Shown here: positions 8,244-16,070 of the stretch, one piece after another
Layout: the number at the start of each line of letters is the position of its first letter
How positions within the stretch are numbered: position 1 is the first letter of the stretch
Assembly: GCF_900176255.2 (NCBI RefSeq)
Contig: NZ_FXEG02000002.1
Coordinates: 930,001 to 994,000, forward strand
Source of the DNA: Mycobacterium ahvazicum
GTDB taxonomy: Bacteria > Actinomycetota > Actinomycetes > Mycobacteriales > Mycobacteriaceae
Direction of reading: 5' to 3'
DNA: 64,000 nt
The notes under the pieces: model-generated
The model's input: only the letters and a program-made list of their open reading frames with translations
What the model was told of the DNA's origin: nothing
The model's database searches: none
Translations under genes and position numbers: made by a program

Positions 8244-8956
8244 GCGTGATCTCCTGCCGCCGTTCTCCTCAATTGCCTTAACTCGTAGGCGAATCCGTGC
8301 GGGGCTCGGGCCTGGGTTCGTGCCGAGGTGATGACCGACAGCTCGGTGTCGCGGTGAATGCGATAGCCGACAGCTTTGAATCGCTCGACCAGGTCGACGT
8401 CCTCCCCGCAGGCCAGTGCGCGGAAGCCGCCGAGCCGCCAGTACGCGCGGGCACTGAAACCCATGTTTGCGCCGTGAATGTGGTCGTGCTGGTCGCTCAG
8501 ACGAGCCTCGTAGGCCTGCGTGTAGCGCTCCGCCGTGTCGGGCGAATGCTCGCGCCAGTCGGTGATACGCACCACGCCCAGAACCATGTCCGCACCAACC
8601 CCGAGCTGATGGATCAGCCAGCCCGGGTCGACTCGGCTGTCCGCGTCCGTTGTGGCATACCAGCACTCGTCTTCATCGCTACACAGCGAGCGGCCATAGC
8701 CGAAACCGGCCGCCCGCGCGGCACCCACGTTGTGGGCGTCGACACTGATGAAGTGCACATCGGGCCCATACTCGCCGGCCAGCAGCGCGCTGTCGTCGTC
8801 GCTGGCGTCCAGAACCACGACGATGGATACCGGCATCGGTACGCACAGCGCACTGGTCACGACCGCACGCAGACACGCCGGGAGGTGCGCCTTCTCGTTG
8901 TGAGCGGGGACCACCACGACGACGCGATCGTAGCTGCGAGGCGACGGCACAGACAT
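8240..8956 (-). CDS. GT2-family glycosyltransferase
   Basis: The 238-residue protein opens with VVVVVPAHNEKAHLP, the GT-A nucleotide-binding strand. It continues with VVVLDASDDD, TTDADSRVDPGWL (the DxD-type metal site) and GANMGFSARAYWRLGGF with the acidic GEDVDL acceptor-site motif. There are no membrane segments, so it is a soluble transferase using a nucleotide-sugar donor that cannot be named. I chose the ATG at 8956; an upstream in-frame start would overlap the promoter region of the divergent gene. It is first in the operon GT2, dehydrogenase-like, PIG-L, methyltransferase, EEP hydrolase, with overlapping stops and starts. Confidence 0.86.
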   Translation of the reverse strand: MSVPSPRSYDRVVVVVPAHNEKAHLPACLRAVVTSALCVPMPVSIVVVLDASDDDSALLAGEYGPDVHFISVDAHNVGAARAAGFGYGRSLCSDEDECWYATTDADSRVDPGWLIHQLGVGADMVLGVVRITDWREHSPDTAERYTQAYEARLSDQHDHIHGANMGFSARAYWRLGGFRALACGEDVDLVERFKAVGYRIHRDTELSVITSARTQARAPHGFAYELRQLRRTAAGDHA

Positions 8957-9039
8957 AACTGGCGATTGCCCAATTCGCCACTGTTTAAACAGATGACAAT
9001 CGGGTTGCGTGCGCCGTGGGCCGGGTATCACCTAGTCAC

Positions 9040-9615
9040 ATGGCATCTACGGCAGCACCAATCGAATCGGACGGCGGCTCGGCGCGACTGCGCGAGGCGT
9101 TGCGGGGTGCGGCATCCGCACTCAAGGAGAACGGTCCGCGCTTCGCCTTGGCAGGCAGTTATGCGTTATGGGCGTACGGCGCACCTGAACCCAGCCATGA
9201 CGTTGATCTGGTAGTCGCCGAATCCGACGTGGCCGCCGCGGCCGCCACGCTGCGCGGCGCGGGGTTCACGATCGAAAACCCGCCGGAGGATTGGCTGTTC
9301 AAGGCTTGCATTGGCGAGACGTTCGTAGACGTGCTGCACCGCGTGAACGGTGAGCCGGTGGAGGCGGCGACGCTGGATTTTGCCGAGCAGCGTGACGTGC
9401 TGGCAATCGCGATGCCCGTCTTGCCGCCCACCATGGTGTTGATCCAGAAGTTGCGTGCCCTCAACGAGCACCACTGCGATTTCGCAAAGTTGCTACCCCA
9501 CGTGCGCGCGATCCGGGAACGGCTCGACTGGGCCAGCATCAGATCACAGACCGCCGGCAACGATTACGCGGTGGCCTTCTTGGTACTCGCCGGCCGGCTC
9601 GGGCTCACCGGCTGA
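9040..9615 (+). CDS. Nucleotidyltransferase-fold protein (AbiEii-like)
   Basis: The protein of 191 residues carries the minimal nucleotidyltransferase signature: FALAGSYALWAYG (the GS motif) and then PSHDVDLVV (the two metal-binding Asp). A later stretch with PVLPPTMVLIQKLRALNEHHCDF resembles the AbiEii/DUF1814-type family. Those proteins transfer NMP to protein or RNA and some are toxins, but no antitoxin-like partner lies beside this gene, so a toxin role is not supported. The ATG at 9040 is preferred, with another possible start eight codons earlier. It is divergent from the GT2 operon, and its 3-prime end faces the small Rho_N gene. Confidence 0.72.
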   Translation: MASTAAPIESDGGSARLREALRGAASALKENGPRFALAGSYALWAYGAPEPSHDVDLVVAESDVAAAAATLRGAGFTIENPPEDWLFKACIGETFVDVLHRVNGEPVEAATLDFAEQRDVLAIAMPVLPPTMVLIQKLRALNEHHCDFAKLLPHVRAIRERLDWASIRSQTAGNDYAVAFLVLAGRLGLTG

Positions 9616-9625
9616 ACGCCGGCGG

Positions 9626-9883
9626 TCAGTGGTTGCGCAGTTTGGCGACCAATTTGTCCTTCGTCAGGCCTGAATAGCCGGACATACCAAGTTCTTTGGC
9701 GCGCTTTTTGAGCTCCGGCACCGTCCAGTCGGTGTACGAACCGGACTTGCCGCCCTTGCGGCCGACCGAAGACGTGCCCCGAGCGGCGGCGGCGTTGGAG
9801 ATCCGTGCCGCTTTCTCCTCGGAGTTGCCCTGCTTACGCAGCTCGCGGTACATCTTCTCGTTTTTGATCGACGGGTTGGGCAC
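9626..9883 (-). CDS. Small Rho_N/SAP-like domain protein
   Basis: The 85-residue basic protein begins MPNPSIKNEKMYRELRKQG and ends in a helix-extended-helix (DWTVPELKKRAKELGMSGYS, then KDKLVAKLRNH). That ending matches the Rho N-terminal-like nucleic-acid-binding fold. The middle part, with KAARISNAAAARG and a Gly/Lys linker, is shared by mycobacterial and other actinobacterial relatives. The GTG at 9883 is preferred because AGGAAGG lies 8 bases upstream. A DNA- or RNA-binding housekeeping role is inferred from the domain only. Confidence 0.8.
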   Translation of the reverse strand: MPNPSIKNEKMYRELRKQGNSEEKAARISNAAAARGTSSVGRKGGKSGSYTDWTVPELKKRAKELGMSGYSGLTKDKLVAKLRNH

Positions 9884-10013
9884 GATGGTCACCTTCCTGT
9901 CATCGATGGGATACTTTGGCCAGAATTCCCGGCTTGACCGCGGTGAAACCACGGCGGCGAAACTCCTGTCCATCACCGATGCGGTTACCTATCCTTGAGT
10001 GGGGTAGTCGAAA

Positions 10014-11036
10014 ATGGTGAGTCCAGCGCCCGGCAACGGCCTTCGCGGTGTGGTGGCTATTGGTGCCTCGGCGGGTGGCGTCGAGGCACTGTCGAAGCTG
10101 GCTGCCGGGTTGTCGACGGACTCGCCGTACGCCTATCTGATGACTTTGCACATCCCCGCCGGTGCGCCGAGCATCCTGGCACGCATCATCAACCGCAGCG
10201 GACCGCTGCCCGCTGTCAACGCGGAGAATGGCGCGGCGCTGGAGCCGGGCCACATCTACGTGGCACGGCCAGACCGTCATCTGCTGGTCGACGATTGTCG
10301 CGTCGTGCTGTCGCACGGGCCAACCGAGAATGGTCATCGACCAGCAATCAATGCGCTGTTTCGCTCGGTTGCGTTGGCGTTCGGGCCACGCGCGATCGGG
10401 GTGCTCCTGTCGGGCGTGCTCGACGATGGCGTCCTCGGGCTGGACGCGATCCGGTCGCGCGGCGGGATCACCATCGGCCAGTCGCTCGATGATGCGCTGT
10501 TCCCGTCGCTGCCCGGAAATGCGCAGGACGCTGGTGTATTGGATCAACAGGCTGCGGCGGCCGACATCGGCGAAGTGCTCGAAGCGCTGTCGCACCGTGA
10601 GATCAAGGAGCTGAATGTGGAGCCTGATAATCGGATGGAGTTGGAGAATCGCATCGCGATGACGGCCCGATTCTCGACGAATTTCGATACCCAAGATATT
10701 GGTCCGGCGTCGGGATACACCTGTCCGGATTGCAATGGATCACTAGTTGCGCTCGGGGAGAGGCACTTTCGTTGCCGAGTAGGTCACGCATGGACGCCGG
10801 ACGCGCTGCTGGCCGCTCGCGACGATGAAGTCGAGAGTGCGTTGTGGATCGCCCTGCGCAGTCTGCAGGAAAAAGCGAAGCTGGCCCGGCAACTGGCCGA
10901 CAGCGTCGGACACGGTCCGCTCTTTGTCCGGTACAGCGCGCGGGCCGAGGAAACCGAACGCGCGCTGAGCATACTCAGCGAACGGCTGGCGGCGACGAGT
11001 TCCCGCGCAGACGAGTTGGGCGATGTCGGTGGTTGA
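10014..11036 (+). CDS. CheB-type methylesterase domain with C-terminal zinc ribbon
   Basis: Residues 10-190 form a CheB catalytic domain: GASAGGVEAL gives Ser19, the next conserved block gives His46, and LLSGVLDDG gives Asp138, the usual Ser-His-Asp triad. There is no receiver domain in front, so activity is not controlled by a CheA-type phosphorelay in cis. Residues 237-258 hold a predicted zinc site (CPDC, then CRVGH), followed by a helical tail (residues 270-335). CheB removes methyl groups from, or deamidates, chemoreceptor glutamates; no receptor is nearby. The gene overlaps the downstream STAS/ATPase gene by 14 bases, so the two are translationally coupled. The target is unknown. Confidence 0.85.
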   Translation: MVSPAPGNGLRGVVAIGASAGGVEALSKLAAGLSTDSPYAYLMTLHIPAGAPSILARIINRSGPLPAVNAENGAALEPGHIYVARPDRHLLVDDCRVVLSHGPTENGHRPAINALFRSVALAFGPRAIGVLLSGVLDDGVLGLDAIRSRGGITIGQSLDDALFPSLPGNAQDAGVLDQQAAAADIGEVLEALSHREIKELNVEPDNRMELENRIAMTARFSTNFDTQDIGPASGYTCPDCNGSLVALGERHFRCRVGHAWTPDALLAARDDEVESALWIALRSLQEKAKLARQLADSVGHGPLFVRYSARAEETERALSILSERLAATSSRADELGDVGG

Positions 11037-11778
11037 CTCATCCGTCCAGGTCGGCGTTGAACGTCGCGGAGATGTCGCCGTCCTGACGATCGGCGGAGTG
11101 CTCGACGGCACCACCTACCGGAGTTTGCGTGATGCCGTGATCAAAGCCGCCCTGGACGAGCCGCGCGCGGTGATCGTCGATGTCAACGAGCTGTCGGTGC
11201 CCGCCGACTCCGCGTGGTCGGTGTTCACCAGCGCTCGTTGGCATGTCAGCACCTGGCCGGACGTGCCGATCCTGCTGGTGTGTGAAAGCCTGCGGTCTCG
11301 GCGCGCGATCAGCGCTAACGGTGTCTCCCGGTACGTGCCGGTGTACGGCGACCACCAGGCCGCGGCCGACGCCGTGCTGGATCGGTCATGTGACGGCCGC
11401 CGCCGGGCGCGGACACAGCTTCCCGCCAGGGCGGTCAGCGTGGGCTTGGCCCGCGCATTGATCTCCGAGTGGCTGACCGGGTGGGCCCAGGGTCACCTGA
11501 TTCCGGTTGCGGGCACGGTGGCGACGGTCTTCGTCGAGAATGTCCTCGACCACACGGACAGCGCGCCGGTGCTGATCGTCGAGAGCTATCGGGACACCGT
11601 CACGGTCGCAGTCGAAGATGACAGCACGGAGCCGGCGGGCCGGCTCGAAACCGACGCCGGCACCGCGACCCTTTCGGGTCTATCCATCGTCTCGGCGCTG
11701 TGCCGTGCATGGGGCAGCACTCCCACCTCGTCGGGCAAGGCGGTTTGGGCACTGGTCGGTCGCGAAAACGAGCTCTAG
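11023..11778 (+). CDS. STAS domain fused to RsbW-like HATPase domain
   Basis: Residues 1-115 are a STAS domain (DVAVLTIGGVLDGTTYRSLR, then AVIVDVNELSVPADSAW, where a Ser occupies the usual phosphosite region). Residues 140-250 look like a GHKL ATPase of the anti-sigma type, with the N-box region VATVFVENVLDHTDSAP and a later VAVEDDSTEP. In SigB/SigF partner switching these two activities sit on separate proteins (antagonist and kinase); here they are fused. The ATG at 11023 overlaps the end of the CheB gene. A role linking methyl-dependent signalling to a sigma factor is an inference. No sigma factor gene is adjacent. Confidence 0.78.
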   Translation: MSVVDSSVQVGVERRGDVAVLTIGGVLDGTTYRSLRDAVIKAALDEPRAVIVDVNELSVPADSAWSVFTSARWHVSTWPDVPILLVCESLRSRRAISANGVSRYVPVYGDHQAAADAVLDRSCDGRRRARTQLPARAVSVGLARALISEWLTGWAQGHLIPVAGTVATVFVENVLDHTDSAPVLIVESYRDTVTVAVEDDSTEPAGRLETDAGTATLSGLSIVSALCRAWGSTPTSSGKAVWALVGRENEL

Positions 11779-11829
11779 CACCGCGAGTAGTGTTCAAGTC
11801 CTCAAGCAGCCGATCTTCGAGGGACTTCC

Positions 11830-13683
11830 ATGGACGACACCACCGACGAGTCGTTTGAGGCCTTGCTGAGATATCTGCGGGATTCTCGTGGATTTGACTT
11901 CACCGGCTACAAACGGACGTCGTTGATGCGTCGCGTCCGTCATCGGATGGAGCATGCCGGCTACAGCTCCTACGAGGAGTACCTCGACGTCTTGCAAGCC
12001 AGTTCGGACGAATTCGCGGCGCTGTTCAACACCATCCTGATCAACGTCACCGCGTTTTTCCGTGACGTAGAGCCCTGGGAATTCGTCCGGGACGAGGTCA
12101 TTCCGCGGCTGCTTGCCGAGCGGGGTCCCACCGACCCGATCCGGGTATGGAGCGCGGGATGCGCGTCCGGACAAGAGGCGTACACGCTGGCCATGCTCAT
12201 GGCCGACGCACTTGGGGCCGACGAATTCCGGCAGCGGGTCAAGATCTATGCGACCGATATCGACGAAGAGGCGCTCGCCGAGGCCCGCGTCGCGTCCTAC
12301 GACGCCAAAGCCGTCGAGTCGGTACCGCCAGAGATGCTGGCGCGCTACTTCGAACAGGTCAACGGCCGCTACGTGTTCCACAAAGATCTGCGTCGCGCGG
12401 TCATTTTCGGCCGTAACGACCTCGTCAAGGATGCGCCCATCTCTCGAGTCGACTTGCTGGTGTGCCGTAACACCCTGATGTATCTCAATGCCGAGACTCA
12501 GCGAAATGTGCTGGGACGCTTGCATTTCGCGCTCGGTCCGCAAGGCACGTTGTTCCTGGGGCACGCCGAGATGTTACTGAGCCACGGTGACCGCTTCACT
12601 CCGCTGAACTTGCAGAACCGGATCTTTCGCAAGGCGGCCGGGACCCACGGCAACGTGGATCGCTACGATCCGGCGGCGGCGTTCTACGATCGCCACGGTG
12701 ACTTGCCGGGCCTGATGACGGTGCGCGAGTTGGCTTTTCGCGCCAGCCCGGTGGCGCAGATCGTGGTCACCGGCGAGGACACCGTCGCGATGATCAATCA
12801 GCAGGCGGAGAGCGTCTTCGGTTTGTCGGCTCGCGACATCGGCCGCCTGCTGCGTGATCTCGAAGTCTCCTACCGCCCCGTCGAGCTGCGCGCCTACCTC
12901 GAGCAGGCGAAGGTCGAGCGGCGTTCGGCGCGGATTCCGGACGTCAAATGGCAGCGGCCCGGCGCCGAGACGGTGTGGTTCGAGATTCATGTCAATCCTC
13001 TGGTCGACGCCGAAAACGGCTTGCTCGGGGTGTCGATCGTGTTCTTCGACGTCACCGCGACGCGTGCCCTACTGGACAAGGTCGTGCAGACCAACCGCCA
13101 GCTGGAGGCAGCCTACGAGGAGTTGCAGTCCACCAACGAGGAGCTCGAGACGACCAACGAGGAACTGCAGTCCACGGTGGAGGAACTCGAGACCACCAAT
13201 GAGGAATTGCAGTCCACCAACGAAGAGCTCGAGACCATGAACGAGGAGCTGCAGTCCACCAACGACGAACTGCACACGATCAACGACACACTGCGGGAAC
13301 GCAGCCTGGAACTCGACGACGCCAAGAACTTCCTGGATTCGCTGACCAACTCGATGCAGCTGGGCATGGTCGTGGTGGACCGCGAGATGAAGGTGGTGGT
13401 GTGGAACCGCGGCTGCGAGGACCTCTGGGGATTGCGGGCCGATGAGACGACCGGCGCCAGGCTGACTTCGCTGGATATCGGGCTCCCGTTGGAGACCGTG
13501 CGGCCACTGATCGGCAACGCGTTCGTCGACCAGGACAGCGTCGGTGAAACCGTGGTGGACGCGGTCAACCGGCGTGGCCGGGCGGCGCGAATTCGGGTGA
13601 CGTGTACGTCATTTCGTTCGGGGGATGGAGCCGTCGGAGGGGCATTGCTTCTGATGGAGGTTCTAAGCGAGCAGCGGCCTTAG
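11830..13683 (+). CDS. CheR methyltransferase with PAS domains and coiled coil
   Basis: The 617-residue protein starts with a CheR N-domain (residues 10-65) and a SAM-methyltransferase domain with VWSAGCASGQEAYTLAM at residues 106-122, ATDIDEEAL at 141-149 and VCRNTLMYL at 211-219. A PAS domain spans about 295-410. A coiled coil of four 14-residue repeats covers residues 430-485, and a second PAS-like domain lies at about 495-610. This is the CheR-coil-PAS half of the widespread CheB/CheR/PAS hybrid kinases, without the CheB part and without a histidine kinase domain. CheR methylates receptor glutamates. It follows the STAS/ATPase gene by about 50 bases and ends in a 4-base convergent overlap with the second CheB gene. 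Confidence 0.88.
   Translation: MDDTTDESFEALLRYLRDSRGFDFTGYKRTSLMRRVRHRMEHAGYSSYEEYLDVLQASSDEFAALFNTILINVTAFFRDVEPWEFVRDEVIPRLLAERGPTDPIRVWSAGCASGQEAYTLAMLMADALGADEFRQRVKIYATDIDEEALAEARVASYDAKAVESVPPEMLARYFEQVNGRYVFHKDLRRAVIFGRNDLVKDAPISRVDLLVCRNTLMYLNAETQRNVLGRLHFALGPQGTLFLGHAEMLLSHGDRFTPLNLQNRIFRKAAGTHGNVDRYDPAAAFYDRHGDLPGLMTVRELAFRASPVAQIVVTGEDTVAMINQQAESVFGLSARDIGRLLRDLEVSYRPVELRAYLEQAKVERRSARIPDVKWQRPGAETVWFEIHVNPLVDAENGLLGVSIVFFDVTATRALLDKVVQTNRQLEAAYEELQSTNEELETTNEELQSTVEELETTNEELQSTNEELETMNEELQSTNDELHTINDTLRERSLELDDAKNFLDSLTNSMQLGMVVVDREMKVVVWNRGCEDLWGLRADETTGARLTSLDIGLPLETVRPLIGNAFVDQDSVGETVVDAVNRRGRAARIRVTCTSFRSGDGAVGGALLLMEVLSEQRP
13117..13284 (+). repeat. Four tandem 42-bp units encoding a 14-residue coiled-coil repeat
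   Basis: Four in-frame units of 42 bases encode EELQSTNEELETTN and close variants (changes at Val, Met, and DELHTIN). The phase is exact over 168 bases. The heptad pattern with Leu at the core gives a parallel signalling helix between the two PAS domains. Such repeats can change copy number by slippage or recombination. Confidence 0.85.
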
Positions 13684-14612
13684 TCACCGGTTGCCCGGTC
13701 GGCTGCCGCATGGTTGGCGGCCTGCCGTGCTTGCATGGCCCGACGCAGCGACTCTTCGGCGCGGCGTCGGGCGATAGCCACCGATTGGGCCGTGGCGCCG
13801 AGTCCTGCCGCCAGATCCCGACGCCGACGCTGGAGTTCGGCCGCGCGCCGGCGCGCGGCCTCGGCGCGACCCGCCGGAGTATTGGCGGTGCGGTTCAACG
13901 ACAGCCGGTTCAGGCCGCCGCGCGGTGGGCCAGTCACTTCCTCGGTTTCCATCGCCTCTCTTTCCTCACCAGTGGTGTCGTCGATACTCGGCATTGAGTT
14001 TGCGGCCTCGGCTTCGGCCGATGGGCACGGGGGAGGGGCGCCCTCGACGATGCTGGCCAGGACATCGCCGATGACGTTAATCGGCAAAACCAGATCGGCA
14101 CCGGCCTGGGCCGCCGCGATGGGCATCGAGGGATATTCGGCGGTATCCGGGCTTTGTGCGATGGCGAAGGCGCCGGCCCGCTTCATCGCCGCGACTCCTT
14201 CGGCGCCATCCCTGCCGGAGCCCGACAACACCACGGCCAGTCCCCGTGGCCCGTATGAGGCGGCCACCGACGCCAGCAAAACGTCGAAGCGGTGCTCGGT
14301 GGGCGACCGCATTCTGCGCAGTCGGCAGCAACCCTGCGGTGTCACTTCCATGTGCATATCCGGCGGGCACACGATCACGTGGCCCGGTTCGACCATTTGC
14401 CCGTCGCGCGCCCAGCTCACTCGATGACCTGTGGACCTGTGCAGAATCGTCGGCAGCACGCTGGATTGCCCGCCGAGATGTTGTTGCACGATGACGGCTG
14501 CGCCGAAATCCGCCGGCAGGTCACCTAGGAGCGCCGATAACGCGTTCAATCCACCTGCCGACGCCAACAGCACCACCACTGCCACCCCAGGGCGGTGCTC
14601 GCCGGTCGTCAT
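13680..14612 (-). CDS. Second CheB-type methylesterase domain with Arg/Ala-rich tail
   Basis: Residues 8-190 form a CheB catalytic domain: LASAGGLNAL supplies the Ser, VQQHLGGQSSVLP the His and VVLSGSGRDGAEGV the Asp. As in the first CheB, no receiver domain is present. After residue 200 comes a disordered acidic linker. From residue 245 on lies a very Arg/Ala-rich helix that probably forms a coiled coil and has no counterpart in the first CheB. It is convergent with the CheR gene (4-base overlap), so it is transcribed separately. Having two free-standing CheB domains next to one CheR suggests the pair acts on different partners. The targets are unknown. Confidence 0.84.
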   Translation of the reverse strand: MTTGEHRPGVAVVVLLASAGGLNALSALLGDLPADFGAAVIVQQHLGGQSSVLPTILHRSTGHRVSWARDGQMVEPGHVIVCPPDMHMEVTPQGCCRLRRMRSPTEHRFDVLLASVAASYGPRGLAVVLSGSGRDGAEGVAAMKRAGAFAIAQSPDTAEYPSMPIAAAQAGADLVLPINVIGDVLASIVEGAPPPCPSAEAEAANSMPSIDDTTGEEREAMETEEVTGPPRGGLNRLSLNRTANTPAGRAEAARRRAAELQRRRRDLAAGLGATAQSVAIARRRAEESLRRAMQARQAANHAAADRATGD

Positions 14613-14833
14613 GCGGTCCAGTGTCCTCCTACCGGTGCTCTCGCCGCAGTCCCCGGCGGCCGCGGTATCCGCGAGGCGAAGTGGTTCGCCGGTCGGCGAA
14701 AACGCCGGGACTTACGGGTTTGGGTCGACATTTATCTGGGTACGGCCCTGTGTCGCGGGCGCCACGGCGCTGCGGCGCACCGCGCGTGGAGTACTTCGAC
14801 GCAAGTTCGAACCGGCTACGGAAGGACTTTGTC

Positions 14834-16024
14834 GTGAAGATCGCGATCGTTATCGGCGACGACTTCGTGGGTGACGACCCGGCGCGCCTCAGTACCGCAA
14901 TGACCGCCCTGGGTCACGACGTCACGGTCTACGTGCGGCAACGGGATCGGCGTACCGAGCAAAAGCGGCCCGACCGGGGCTATCGCATCGTCTCGGTGCG
15001 CGTCGGTCCCGGTGCGGCGCGGTCAGCGGCCGACGCCTTGCCGTTCGTCGGGCATTGGGCGGCCACACTTGACCAGCAGTGGTCACGCGATCGACCCGAT
15101 ATCGTGCACGCATTTGGCTGGTTGGGCGGGATGGCGGCGCAGCTGGCCGCACGACGGAGTGGCCGGCTGACTGTCCAGACTTTCCAGGGCTTCACCGCGT
15201 TGTCGGCGACACCCGGGACCGCGACGGGTGAAGACGCGGCGCGTGCGCGCCTGGAGCCGCTGTTGGCACGCAGCGCGGGCTGGGCAACCGTCGAGAGCAC
15301 TTCAGAACTCGAGACGGTCGCCAGATTGCGGCACGGACGGGAGCGGGCGTCGGTTCTCACTGGGGGCGTCGACGTCAAGCGCTACACTCCGGTGGGCCCG
15401 GCGTTCGACCGTACCGACGTCTACCGTATTCTGTGCTTGGCACCAAATGCATTGTCGGGCAATGGTTTTGACATCACAATCCAGGCCTTGCCCCGGGTCC
15501 CGGCGGCCGAGGTCGTGGTCGCGGAAACCGAGTCGACCAACCGCAGAAACGACGAGGCGCGAGCGAAGCTGAAACAACTCACCATCGAGTTGGGGGTGGC
15601 CGACCGAGTGCGATTCCTGGGTGCCGTTCCCGATAGCGAATTGCCGATGTTGTTGCGATCCGTCGACGTCGTCGCGTGCACACCGCGCCGGCCGCCGCGG
15701 GCGACGGCGGCGTTGCAGGCCATGGCGAGCGGAGTCGCCGTAGTCGGCGTGCCCGTCGGTGTGCTCAATGATGTCGTCGTCACCGATGTGACTGGCCATC
15801 TGTTGTCGGACGACAGCCCCAAAGAACTGGCGACTGCCTTGAGAACGCTTGCCGCGGAACGGTTTCGTTGTGAGGGCATGGGCGCGGCGGGCAGAAGCCG
15901 GGCAATGTCACGCTACACGTGGGATCGGATTGCGCTGGACTCCCTGGCCATTTATGGGAGACTCAGTGCGGGACACTTGCCGTCGGGACGGCAAGCGAAG
16001 GCGATGGAAGAGGTCACACGGTGA
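14834..16024 (+). CDS. GT4-family glycosyltransferase
   Basis: The 396-residue protein has two Rossmann halves: VKIAIVIGDDFVGDDPARLS at the start, a HAFGWLGGMAA motif, and a second half with ADRVRFLGAVPDSELPMLLRSVDVVACTP and the acidic-region equivalent around ATAALQAMASGVAVVGV. It is a retaining GT-B enzyme of the GT4 class; donor and acceptor are unknown. The GTG at 14834 has GGAAGGA seven bases upstream, so the long open stretch before it is not coding. It sits between the CheB/CheR genes and an AraC regulator 46 bases downstream, possibly one transcript. Confidence 0.84.
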   Translation: MKIAIVIGDDFVGDDPARLSTAMTALGHDVTVYVRQRDRRTEQKRPDRGYRIVSVRVGPGAARSAADALPFVGHWAATLDQQWSRDRPDIVHAFGWLGGMAAQLAARRSGRLTVQTFQGFTALSATPGTATGEDAARARLEPLLARSAGWATVESTSELETVARLRHGRERASVLTGGVDVKRYTPVGPAFDRTDVYRILCLAPNALSGNGFDITIQALPRVPAAEVVVAETESTNRRNDEARAKLKQLTIELGVADRVRFLGAVPDSELPMLLRSVDVVACTPRRPPRATAALQAMASGVAVVGVPVGVLNDVVVTDVTGHLLSDDSPKELATALRTLAAERFRCEGMGAAGRSRAMSRYTWDRIALDSLAIYGRLSAGHLPSGRQAKAMEEVTR

Positions 16025-16070
16025 CCGGTACGCAGTCTTTCGGTGACTTCACTACACCGACGGCGAAGTC

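Noticed and set aside
8244..8666. N-terminal extension of the dehydrogenase-like gene
   Set aside because: This region is the glycosyltransferase gene in another frame; AGGAG before the GTG at 8243 marks the true start.
9040..9615. AbiEii-like toxin system
   Set aside because: No antitoxin-like gene is adjacent and the neighbour is convergent, so only a nucleotidyltransferase fold can be claimed.
13117..13284. Regular repeat that could suggest a CRISPR array
   Set aside because: Units are contiguous without spacers and lie in frame inside CheR, so this is a protein coiled-coil repeat.
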